DNA of 6,557 nucleotides from an uncultured Lentisphaeria bacterium. GTDB taxonomy: Bacteria; Verrucomicrobiota; Lentisphaeria; JABSQK01; CAJWLW01. Shown piece by piece: positions 1 to 6,557 of this stretch; the stretch's first letter is position 1; every line of letters starts with the position of its first letter. The notes below the pieces were generated by a model. It ran no database searches, was not told where the DNA came from, and saw only the letters and a program-made list of their open reading frames with translations. The position numbers and the translations under genes are program-made. The stretch spans positions 1 to 6,557 of the forward strand of contig CAJWLW010000276.1 of NCBI GenBank assembly GCA_913042885.1, read 5' to 3'.

Positions 1-631
1 ACGAAAACGACTGCAGCGCGTGAGTCATGCCATAGACGGTACCCAGAAAACCGGCTGTCGGCAGCAGCCAGATCAGAAACTGCGTCGATGCGAAGGAATT
101 GTCCAGCGACTCCCAGTCGGCATCGGCATGCTGACGCATCGCTTCGAGCACACCGTCCGCCGTCGTTGTCTGCCCCGAAGACGACACCTGACGCAGCAGC
201 CGCAATCGGAGAAAGGCAACAAAATCATTGAATGTGGTGGTGCCATCGGCGAGCAAAGCCTGACGTGCCGCGGCGATCGCATCGGCATCCACCGTGTCGG
301 CACGGGCGCAGCAGCGCTGGATGACGAGAAACGCCCGGGTCTGCCGCACTGTTACCCGCCATTTGAACGCGACCACCACCAGCCCGTAGATCGCCAGTCC
401 GATAATGGCCAGTGAGATCGCATCGATCCCGGTCGTCATAATGTCTTCGGCTGCTGCCAAATGCGCCAGTCCAATCCAGATCAGCCACAGCACCAGCGCA
501 ATCGGGATGGCAAACAGACCGGCACCGCTGCGCCACGGACTGCCATCGACCACAAAGGCCTGGCAGGCTGGACAGCGGATGAAGTCTTCGCCATGCGGTG
601 CACCGCATTCGGAGCATACATACTCATTCAT
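1..631 (-). CDS. Zinc-ribbon MotA/TolQ/ExbB-type membrane protein (partial, C-terminus off left edge)
   Basis: The reading frame is open from the ATG at 631 to the left edge, giving 210 residues; the rest lies outside the window. The start is well fixed: an in-frame stop lies at 671-673, and no ATG, GTG or TTG comes between it and 631. Seen: residues 6-23 hold two CxxC pairs (C6/C9 and C20/C23), a rubredoxin-like zinc ribbon. Two hydrophobic helices follow (about 36-57 and 71-89), then a soluble, partly helical segment (90-180), then a third hydrophobic stretch (about 185-205) containing PTAGFLGTVYGMTHAL. That last motif is the hallmark of the MotA/TolQ/ExbB proton-channel family, whose members use ion flow to drive a partner protein. 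Inferred: an inner-membrane channel subunit with a cytoplasmic zinc ribbon; an ExbD- or MotB-like partner would be expected downstream, off the left edge. No Shine-Dalgarno sequence is obvious. The family call is fairly safe, the biological role unknown. Confidence 0.75.
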   Translation of the reverse strand, partial: MNEYVCSECGAPHGEDFIRCPACQAFVVDGSPWRSGAGLFAIPIALVLWLIWIGLAHLAAAEDIMTTGIDAISLAIIGLAIYGLVVVAFKWRVTVRQTRAFLVIQRCCARADTVDADAIAAARQALLADGTTTFNDFVAFLRLRLLRQVSSSGQTTTADGVLEAMRQHADADWESLDNSFASTQFLIWLLPTAGFLGTVYGMTHALQSFS

Positions 632-689
632 CGCATCACGCAGGAAGGTATCAAAAGGGTGAGCGCCCCGTCATCGAGCGGCTCGACTT

Positions 690-718
690 ACCATAGAGTG
701 GCGGTACAGTCTTTACAA
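690..718 (-). promoter_or_regulatory. Possible sigma-70-type promoter for the minus-strand membrane gene
   Basis: Read on the minus strand, TTGTAA (713-718) and TATGGT (690-695) are separated by exactly 17 bases. Each matches four of six consensus positions. It lies about 59 bases upstream of the ATG at 631, in the divergent intergenic region. The -35 box overlaps a small nested repeat, ACAAcaTTGTgACAA (715-729). This is a pattern match only; such weak matches arise by chance, and the consensus may not suit this organism. Confidence 0.25.
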
Positions 719-782
719 CATTGTGACAAGCGTGAACTGCCTGAGTTCCAACGCATTTTGTATTTTCAAACCCGTTGCAACC

Positions 783-1913
783 ATGCCGGACAAGGATACC
801 TCGAAAGCTCGACCGCTGCGCCTCGCGATCGTCTGTGGCGGTACCGGCGGTCACTTCTATCCCGGGCTTACCGTTGCTGCCGCCTGCAATGAAAATGCCG
901 GGAACGCGGTGCTTTTTGTTGCCGGCCATAGTCAGAACCGTTTTCTGCAGATAGCCTCCGAACGCGGTATCGAGGCGATCGCTGCGCCAGCGGTGGGTGC
1001 CCCACGCGGTAAGCTCGATATGCCGGTCACAGCAATCCGGATGGCCTGCGCAGCGCTGAAATGTGCCCGTTTACTGCGTCGCCATCGCATCGACGTTGTC
1101 CTGGGCATGGGCGGCTACACCAGCGTTGCAACCGGGCTTGCCGCGCGGTTCTGCCGCATTCCATTAGTCCTGCACGACGGCAACGCCGTGCTCGGTCGTG
1201 CCAACCGGTTGCTCAGTCGATTCGCCGTGCTGCTGGCGCTCAGCTACCCGTTGAGGAATCCGCAAACCGCGCGCTGCCCGACGCAGCTGGTCGGCATGCC
1301 CTTGCGTGATGACCTGCTGGCCGCAGCGCGGGCGCCACGACCGCGGGAAGATGTGCACGATGACTTGGGGCTCGATAAGGCGCGACGGACTTTGTTGGTA
1401 TTCGGCGGCAGCCAGGGCGCTCGGATTATCAACGACACGGTGAGCAACGCCCTCGACGGCATGTCGGCGGCGGCCGACCGCTTTCAGATTATTCACCTCA
1501 CCGGCACCGATGACAACGATCCATTCATTACCGCATACGCAGCTGCCGGCGTTCCGGCACGCGTACAGGCGTACGAATCCCGCATGGACCTGGTGTTGCA
1601 GGCCGCCGATCTGTGTATCTGTCGTGCCGGCGGTTCGACTTTGGCTGAATTGGCGTTGTTCGGCATACCTGCGATCTTCATTCCTCTGGCCGTTGCGACC
1701 GACGCCCATCAGCTCGCGAACGCCCAGACTGCCGCCGATATCGACGGCGCATTGATCATCGAAGAAGCCGACTGCACACCAGACTGCTTAAGTGCAACGA
1801 TCACATCCTGGCTCGATGACAGCGAGGTCTTCGCCAACCGCGCCGAGAACCTGAGAAGCAATGCACGCCCCGACGCGACCGCAACCCTTCTCAAATGCCT
1901 CCAAGGGGTCTAA
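783..1913 (+). CDS. murG: UDP-N-acetylglucosamine--N-acetylmuramyl-(pentapeptide) pyrophosphoryl-undecaprenol N-acetylglucosamine transferase (MurG)
   Basis: MurG moves GlcNAc from UDP-GlcNAc onto lipid I to make lipid II, the last cytoplasmic-face step of peptidoglycan precursor synthesis. From the ATG at 783 the protein has 376 residues, against 355 in E. coli. In-frame GTG codons at 723 and 732 could add up to 20 residues, but these look unlike protein and the ATG puts the first strand at the usual place. Seen: GGTGGH at 19-24, GMGGY at 108-112, HDGN at 131-134 (HEQN in E. coli), GGSQGA at 208-213, and CRAGGSTLAEL at 280-290. E289 matches the glutamate that binds the UDP ribose in E. coli, and HQLANA at 309-314 matches QQYWNA. 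The two-domain GT-B layout is complete. No Shine-Dalgarno sequence is clear. It stands alone, divergent from the membrane gene and convergent with the glutamate-synthase-like operon, outside any dcw-type cluster in view. A MurG-like GT28 enzyme with another substrate is possible but less likely. Confidence 0.87.
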   Translation: MPDKDTSKARPLRLAIVCGGTGGHFYPGLTVAAACNENAGNAVLFVAGHSQNRFLQIASERGIEAIAAPAVGAPRGKLDMPVTAIRMACAALKCARLLRRHRIDVVLGMGGYTSVATGLAARFCRIPLVLHDGNAVLGRANRLLSRFAVLLALSYPLRNPQTARCPTQLVGMPLRDDLLAAARAPRPREDVHDDLGLDKARRTLLVFGGSQGARIINDTVSNALDGMSAAADRFQIIHLTGTDDNDPFITAYAAAGVPARVQAYESRMDLVLQAADLCICRAGGSTLAELALFGIPAIFIPLAVATDAHQLANAQTAADIDGALIIEEADCTPDCLSATITSWLDDSEVFANRAENLRSNARPDATATLLKCLQGV

Positions 1914-1949
1914 TCGGCCGGTGCGTGCTACAAAATCAATCAATACAGA

Positions 1950-4508
1950 TCAATGGCCGATGAGCGGGATACCCGTGGCGGTAGCGGTGGCGATGGTGAT
2001 GGCGCGCAGGTCCTCGGGCTCGAGGTTGTGGATGTTGGTCTTGCCCGTACAGCGTGCCATCATCGAAACTTCACCGTTGCAGGCTTTGAGGAGGTTGCTC
2101 ACCGCTTCCTGACGATCGGCAATGGCAAGGTTCGAGGAGAAATACATCATGCCGTCGTCATCGTCGATCTCGCCGCCGGCAGCAATGCCGAGGGTAACGC
2201 CGAACACGACGGCATTGCAGCCGATGGCCAGCACCTTGGCAGTGTCGGTGCCCGAGCGCACACCCCCATAGTAAATAAGGTCGATGTCGCCTTCACGCTT
2301 GAGCCGGCGCAGAATTGAGATGGCTTCACGAAGCACGGTCAGGTCAGCCTCACGGCGCAGCTCGGCCCAGGGTAAGTGAATGCCGACAGTACCGTCGAGG
2401 ACGATGAAGTCGAAATTGTTGTCGAGGGCAAACGGAATGGCCTGCTCGAGGCAGGAGACAGTAGCAGCAAGTCCAATAGGTTGCGCTGGCTCAGGGGCAG
2501 GCGTGATCGGTATGAACGGGTCGGAAGCGACATAGACAAGGGCGTCTGCACGACTGTGCGGCAAGGTGCCGTTGGGCAGGATCAACTGCATCCATGGCAC
2601 ATCGGTGCCGAGCGGCCGGGTACCGATGTACGGGCAGCCGGGACCCACCATGCCGGCGGCAACACCTTCACAGACCTCATCGTGCGCAGCGTCGAAGCCG
2701 GCAACGAAAAATGGATACTCGAGGGCAAGGCAATCGGCGATCTTGGTGTGTGTTTTGCAGGCTTCGCGGTAGGGGTCGATGACCAGCCGCGACAGGTTGG
2801 CAGGAAGAAAATGGATGTCATCCAATGTTGCCGGACGCTGCTCGGGAAAGGGGTTGTCTCGCGGCAACAAGCGCTTGTTGAGCATGCGGCGCATCTTTTT
2901 CCAATCGTCCGGCTTGGTGCGCGCCATGTTGAAAATGTCTTCACGGTTGTTGACGGTGTACAGGGCCGTACCGTTCTCGGCGTCGCAACGGAAACAGCGG
3001 GCAGCCTCGGCACGGGCGGCTTCGAAGCTGTACGGAGACTCGATCTCGGGGAACTCGACGGGGTTTTTGCCAAGACCGTGGAAGTCCTGCTCCTGGCGGT
3101 GGAAGACTTCCCACTCCGGGTCCTGGGAGACGGGAACGCGTCGTGTCCGGTATGGGGTGCGGTAAGGCAGGGGATTTTCGTGGCCTTGCAGAAAAGCCGT
3201 GACATAGTAGGCAACGCGATGGCCGTGGAACATTGAATTTACCAGCGTTGACGGGCCGAAGGCACCATCGCCGGCAGCGAAGACTTTCGGGTCATCGGTG
3301 CGCATGTTGTCCCATTCGGTGACAACGATGTCGTCGCGCATCATGCCGCGATTATCGAGATCGGTACACTCACCTTTCTGGCCGACGGCGGTAATGACCA
3401 TGCCACAGGTAAACTCGTGTTCGGAGCCGGCAACGTTGATCGGCCGGCGTCGGCCGTCGGCTTCGGGTTCGCCGAGCTCGGTCTTGACGCAGCGCAGAGT
3501 GACAGATTCGTCACTGGCAACCACTTCGACCGGTTGCGTGTAGTAGACGAATTCAATGTCCTCGGCGATGGCGCCACGCAGTTCGTCCTGGCGCGCCGGA
3601 ATTTCATCGGGACCGCGGCGGTAAAGGACCTTGACGTTCTTGCAGCCTGGCAGTCGTTTGGCGACGCGGCAGGCGTCCATGGCGACATCACCACTGCCGA
3701 CGACGAGGACCGTCTCTGGTGTCTCCGGGCGCTCGCCGGTGTTGATCCTGCGCAGGTAGCTGACGCCGTCGACAATGCGGGGATCGTTCTCGCCGGGGAT
3801 GCCGAGGGTCTTGCCCCACCATGAACCGATGGCGAGCACGACAGCGTCGTGCCGTTCTTTGAGTTCATCGAGGGTAACGTGCGTGACAGTGCCGGATGCG
3901 AAGGGTTCGCTGTGGTCGCCCAGGGCGGTATTGAGATGGACCTTGATTCCAGGGCAATGCGTCAGGATACGCTGGATATCTTCGCGGATAACTTCGGGCG
4001 GCAAGCGGAAAGCGGGAATACCCCAGATGACCATGCCGCCGAGGCGGTCGGTCATCTCGTAGAGGTGCACTTCGTAGCCGGCTTCGGCCAGATCCTGGGC
4101 GGCAGTAATACCAGCCGGCCCACTGCCGACGACGGCAACTGTTTCCATCTGAGTAACCGGCACCGGCGGCATCTGAAAAGCTGCTCCGAGCTTGTCCATG
4201 ACGTAGCGCTTGAGATTGCGGATGGCGATGGGGCCGTCACTGTCGGCGCGGCGGCAGGCGGGTTCACACGGGGCGTCGCAGACGCGGCCGCAAATGGAGC
4301 TGAGCGGGTTCGTAGCAGTGATCGCCTCGAGAGCGCCCTCGAGGTCCCCGTCCCAGATGTAAGCCAGGTAGGACGGCGCATCGGTACCGATAGGGCAGGC
4401 AACCTGGCAGGGCGCGGGTACGAAATGGGCATCGGGGGTGTCGTCGACGAAATCTACGCCGACTTCGACCTGCAGATTACGTTCGTCTATGGGAATGGCT
4501 GTGGTCAT
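1950..4508 (-). CDS. GltD-like NAD(P)H/FAD/Fe-S oxidoreductase fused to a degenerate glutamate-synthase-type barrel
   Basis: The protein has 852 residues. The start at 4508 is chosen because it makes an ATGA overlap with the upstream gene; the open frame reaches 4691, but that extension is arginine-rich sequence antisense to nothing known and inside the upstream gene. Residues 30-90 hold an iron-sulfur domain (C34, C38, C73, C77, C81, C85, with CGRVCDAPCEPAC). Residues 120-440 are a GltD-type two-dinucleotide oxidoreductase: GSGPAG at 128-133 and E151 for FAD, WGIPAFRLP at 162-170, VVGSGDVAMDA at 269-279 for NAD(P)H, YRRGPDEIPAR at 296-306 whose arginines suggest NADPH, and AAGDG at 411-415 for FAD. 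CFRC at 505-508 is a further cysteine pair. Residues about 560-852 resemble the FMN barrel of glutamate synthase: LPANLSRLVIDPYRE at 568-582, GGVRSGTD at 748-755, and a GKTNIHNLEPEDLRA tail at 822-836. The 3Fe-4S cysteines are absent, with IDDDDG at 781-786 there. Inferred role: electron supply to the upstream FMN protein. The reductase call is strong; the job of the extra barrel is unknown. Confidence 0.85.
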   Translation of the reverse strand: MTTAIPIDERNLQVEVGVDFVDDTPDAHFVPAPCQVACPIGTDAPSYLAYIWDGDLEGALEAITATNPLSSICGRVCDAPCEPACRRADSDGPIAIRNLKRYVMDKLGAAFQMPPVPVTQMETVAVVGSGPAGITAAQDLAEAGYEVHLYEMTDRLGGMVIWGIPAFRLPPEVIREDIQRILTHCPGIKVHLNTALGDHSEPFASGTVTHVTLDELKERHDAVVLAIGSWWGKTLGIPGENDPRIVDGVSYLRRINTGERPETPETVLVVGSGDVAMDACRVAKRLPGCKNVKVLYRRGPDEIPARQDELRGAIAEDIEFVYYTQPVEVVASDESVTLRCVKTELGEPEADGRRRPINVAGSEHEFTCGMVITAVGQKGECTDLDNRGMMRDDIVVTEWDNMRTDDPKVFAAGDGAFGPSTLVNSMFHGHRVAYYVTAFLQGHENPLPYRTPYRTRRVPVSQDPEWEVFHRQEQDFHGLGKNPVEFPEIESPYSFEAARAEAARCFRCDAENGTALYTVNNREDIFNMARTKPDDWKKMRRMLNKRLLPRDNPFPEQRPATLDDIHFLPANLSRLVIDPYREACKTHTKIADCLALEYPFFVAGFDAAHDEVCEGVAAGMVGPGCPYIGTRPLGTDVPWMQLILPNGTLPHSRADALVYVASDPFIPITPAPEPAQPIGLAATVSCLEQAIPFALDNNFDFIVLDGTVGIHLPWAELRREADLTVLREAISILRRLKREGDIDLIYYGGVRSGTDTAKVLAIGCNAVVFGVTLGIAAGGEIDDDDGMMYFSSNLAIADRQEAVSNLLKACNGEVSMMARCTGKTNIHNLEPEDLRAITIATATATGIPLIGH

Positions 4509-6484
4509 CGTACAGCAAACTCGTATTTCCAGTTGGCGGGGAGGCGTTGCTGTTCGCGTTCGCGCAGCTCGGGGACGTACTCGAGTCCAGTGACTTCGGC
4601 AGCTTCGGGCGTCAGTGTCACGAGGTCGTTGCGGTTGAGTTGCTTGACATCGTCGTAGCCGTTGGCGTGGACGATGGAAGCGATCTGCCAACGCATGGAC
4701 TCGAGGAAGTGATGCACATGCTGAGCTTCCTGATGCAGCTTATAACGTTTTTCGTGCTCCGGGTCCTGGGTCGCGATACCGACGACGCAATTGCCGACAT
4801 GGCACTGCATGCAGGCGATGCAGCCGCCTGCAATGATAGCGGCGGTGCCAACGGCGGTGCAGTCAGCCCCCAGGGCGAGTGCTTTGGCAGCGTCGATACC
4901 GTCCATGACGCCGCCCATCAGGACAATAGGCAACTGCCCGCTGCAATCGATCTCGGCCAAGCCATTGAGGGCGCCTTCGATGGCAGCGAGTGTCGGCACG
5001 CCGACGTACTCGAGCACGTCGGCACTGGAGGCGCCGGTGGAGCCCTGGGAGCCGTCGAGCTCGACGAAGTCGAAGCCTACTTTCATGGCGATCTTGATGT
5101 CGTCGCGGATCCTGCCGGCACCGAGCTTGACGGTGATCGGAATCCTGTAGCCAGTGGCCTCGCGGAACTCCTCGATTTTGATCGCCAGGTCGTCGGCGCC
5201 CAGCACGTCCGGGTGACGCGACGGCGAGCGCAGGTCGATACCTGGCGGGATGCCGCGGATGGCAGCGAGTTCTTCAGTGACCTTTTTTGCCATGAGCTGC
5301 CCGCCGAAGCCCGGCTTGGCGCCCTGAGAAATATAGATCTCGAGGGCGTCGGCGCGCAGCATGTCGCGGATGTTCCAGCCAAGGCGGCCGGCAAGGCACT
5401 GGAAGATGAGTTGATCGGCAGCCTCACGCTGGGCGTCGAGTACGCCGCCTTCCCCGGTATTCTCGGAGATGCCGGACATGCTGGAGGCAAGCGCCATGGC
5501 GACTTTCGTGGAGCGGCTGAGGGCACCGAAACTCATCGGCGCGATCATCACGGGCATGCTCAGGTCGAGCGGTTTGGCGCCATGCTTGTCACCGATGACA
5601 GTGTGCAGATTAACTTTCGAGAGGACGTCGTCGTCGGCAGTGGCGGCAACGTCGGCGCGAAAGGCCAGGTCGGACAGGTGCGGCATGGGGCGTGCAGCAC
5701 CGTAGCCGCGGACCCGATAGCGGCCGGTACGGGACTTGATGTGGATGTCTTCCTGGGTCTTGTCGTTCCAGTACGCGTGAGTCCCGGAAAAGGTATGGAA
5801 CGGCATCGGGCGCACACGCTCTTCGACGCCCCCCTTGTAGCGCAGATGCTCACCGGCGTTGACAACTTTCTGGAAGCTGCCGTCGAATGGCAACTCGTAC
5901 TGGTCGAGAAACTGGCGGATGCTGTCGAGCTCGTCGCTGTCGAGATCGTCGATCTTTGCATCGGTGCCCAGCGACTGGATTTTACCGCCGATATAGATGC
6001 TGCCGCCGGTCATATCCTCGCCAAGGCGTTCGCCGGAGTCGCCGAGGATGATGATGCGGCCACCGTACATCATGTAGCCGGCCATAAAATTTGCATTGCG
6101 GCCGCAAAACAGGGTGCCTTCCTTCATCACCTGGCCGGCACGCGAACCGATGTTGCCCTTGATGACGATGTCGGCGCCGCGGATAGCGACGGCGGGGATG
6201 GCGCTGGCGTTGCCGTTGACGACAACAGAGCCCTGATACATGTTGTCGCCGACGCCCCACCCGACGTTCCCCTCGATGGTGAAATTCGGACCATCCGTGA
6301 GCCCGGCGCAGAAGTAACCGGCGGACCCGTTGACGCGGACATTGATCGGGTGGATGAGGCCAACGCCAATATGGTGGCGGGCATCGGGGTTGAAGACTTC
6401 GACGTCTTCACTGTTTTCACCCGCGCCACGAATTCGTTCGTTCGCCTCGGTAACAGAGATTTTGGCTAAGTCGACTTTGACCAT
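4505..6484 (-). CDS. Glutamate synthase large-subunit-like protein: GXGXG domain fused to FMN/3Fe-4S synthase barrel
   Basis: The protein has 659 residues. The ATG at 6484 is the first usable start after an in-frame TAA at 6545-6547. Residues 1 to about 250 are a glycine-rich repeat domain (such as EGNVGWGVGDNMYQG, 71-85) matching the GXGXG beta-helix found at the C-terminus of standard GltB. Residues about 290-640 are the FMN barrel: PMSFGALS 316-323, ENTGEGG 341-347, SQGAKPGFGGQL 386-397, KLGAGRIRDDI 453-463, DGSQGSTGASS 477-487, GGVMDGIDAAKALALGA 524-540. C555, C561 and C566 show the C-x5-C-x4-C spacing of the 3Fe-4S cluster, followed by VGIATQDP. All catalytic-barrel motifs look intact. 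In known glutamate synthases this barrel reduces 2-iminoglutarate to glutamate. The class II glutaminase domain is missing, and the GXGXG domain is N-terminal, as if GlxC and GlxD (or MgsB and MgsC) were joined. The reductase gene follows with a 4-base ATGA overlap. No Shine-Dalgarno sequence is seen. A substrate amine other than ammonia, as in N-methylglutamate synthase, cannot be excluded. Confidence 0.9.
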   Translation of the reverse strand: MVKVDLAKISVTEANERIRGAGENSEDVEVFNPDARHHIGVGLIHPINVRVNGSAGYFCAGLTDGPNFTIEGNVGWGVGDNMYQGSVVVNGNASAIPAVAIRGADIVIKGNIGSRAGQVMKEGTLFCGRNANFMAGYMMYGGRIIILGDSGERLGEDMTGGSIYIGGKIQSLGTDAKIDDLDSDELDSIRQFLDQYELPFDGSFQKVVNAGEHLRYKGGVEERVRPMPFHTFSGTHAYWNDKTQEDIHIKSRTGRYRVRGYGAARPMPHLSDLAFRADVAATADDDVLSKVNLHTVIGDKHGAKPLDLSMPVMIAPMSFGALSRSTKVAMALASSMSGISENTGEGGVLDAQREAADQLIFQCLAGRLGWNIRDMLRADALEIYISQGAKPGFGGQLMAKKVTEELAAIRGIPPGIDLRSPSRHPDVLGADDLAIKIEEFREATGYRIPITVKLGAGRIRDDIKIAMKVGFDFVELDGSQGSTGASSADVLEYVGVPTLAAIEGALNGLAEIDCSGQLPIVLMGGVMDGIDAAKALALGADCTAVGTAAIIAGGCIACMQCHVGNCVVGIATQDPEHEKRYKLHQEAQHVHHFLESMRWQIASIVHANGYDDVKQLNRNDLVTLTPEAAEVTGLEYVPELREREQQRLPANWKYEFAVR

Positions 6485-6557
6485 GTCGCAAAGGACCCGG
6501 GGAGCGGTTCCCGCGTGTCGAGAGTCTCGCCGGGAAACAAGCGGTTAAGGGATACTT

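Noticed and set aside
225..617. Minus-strand open frame of 130 codons near the left edge
   Set aside because: It overlaps, in another frame, the partial membrane protein gene starting at 631, whose zinc ribbon and channel motif show it to be the real one.
723..782. GTG starts at 723 and 732 extending MurG by up to 20 residues
   Set aside because: The added residues do not resemble a MurG N-terminus. The ATG at 783 leaves a normal short lead before the first strand and GGTGGH.
1913..1961. Inverted repeat ATCGGCC (1913-1919) / GGCCGAT (1955-1961) between the convergent genes, as a terminator
   Set aside because: The stem is only seven base pairs with a 35-base loop, one arm lies in coding sequence, and no T-run follows on either strand.
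3849..4658. Plus-strand open frame of 269 codons across the junction of the two glutamate-synthase-like genes
   Set aside because: It is antisense to two well-supported genes, has low-complexity composition at its end, and shows no known motif.
4509..4691. N-terminal extension of the GltD-like reductase by 61 residues
   Set aside because: It overlaps the coding sequence of the upstream gene. The extension is rich in Arg and unlike the family, and the ATGA overlap gives a much better start.
4547..6469. Plus-strand open frame of 640 codons antisense to the glutamate-synthase-like gene
   Set aside because: It lies wholly inside a gene with intact family motifs. Its composition, rich in Ala, Val, Asp and Gly, is what the antisense of GC-rich codons gives. 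No recognisable domain is seen.
1..6557. CRISPR array, tRNA, rRNA, insertion sequence or prophage signals
   Set aside because: I saw no spaced direct repeats, no cloverleaf-like sequence, and no transposase or phage motifs; coding sequence fills almost the whole window.

Overview
The window is GC-rich, densely coded bacterial DNA. It holds four protein-coding genes, the leftmost cut by the window edge. I see no RNA gene, insertion sequence, CRISPR array or phage gene. An intact MurG homologue means a peptidoglycan-making bacterium. The MurG active-site loop reads HDGN instead of the HEQN of E. coli, and the left-edge gene is a zinc-ribbon MotA/TolQ/ExbB-type membrane protein. Both features recall Planctomycetes/Verrucomicrobia-type bacteria, but that is a weak hint and I cannot place the organism.

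Layout: (1) Positions 1-631, minus strand: the N-terminal 210 residues of a membrane protein with an N-terminal four-cysteine zinc ribbon and the GFLGTV-type helix of the MotA/TolQ/ExbB family. Its C-terminus lies off the left edge. (2) Positions 632-782: a divergent intergenic region with a possible promoter for gene 1. (3) Positions 783-1913, plus strand: a MurG-type glycosyltransferase standing alone, with no other cell-wall gene in view. (4) Positions 1914-1949: a 36-base convergent gap. (5) Positions 1950-6484, minus strand: a two-gene glutamate-synthase-like operon. The upstream gene (4505-6484) fuses a GXGXG beta-helix domain to the N-terminus of an FMN/3Fe-4S glutamate synthase barrel. 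The downstream gene (1950-4508) overlaps it by ATGA. It fuses a GltD-like iron-sulfur/FAD/NAD(P)H oxidoreductase to a second, degenerate glutamate-synthase-like barrel.

Likely joint function of the operon: the GltD-like half takes electrons from NAD(P)H through FAD and iron-sulfur centres and passes them to the FMN barrel of the first protein. That barrel would reduce an imine formed from 2-oxoglutarate and ammonia (or another amine). Neither protein has the class II glutaminase domain of a standard glutamate synthase. It may be encoded just beyond the right edge, as in three-part systems such as glxBCD or mgsABC. The most interesting feature is the second barrel at the end of the reductase. 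It keeps the overall barrel pattern, but four acidic residues stand where the 3Fe-4S cysteines should be.
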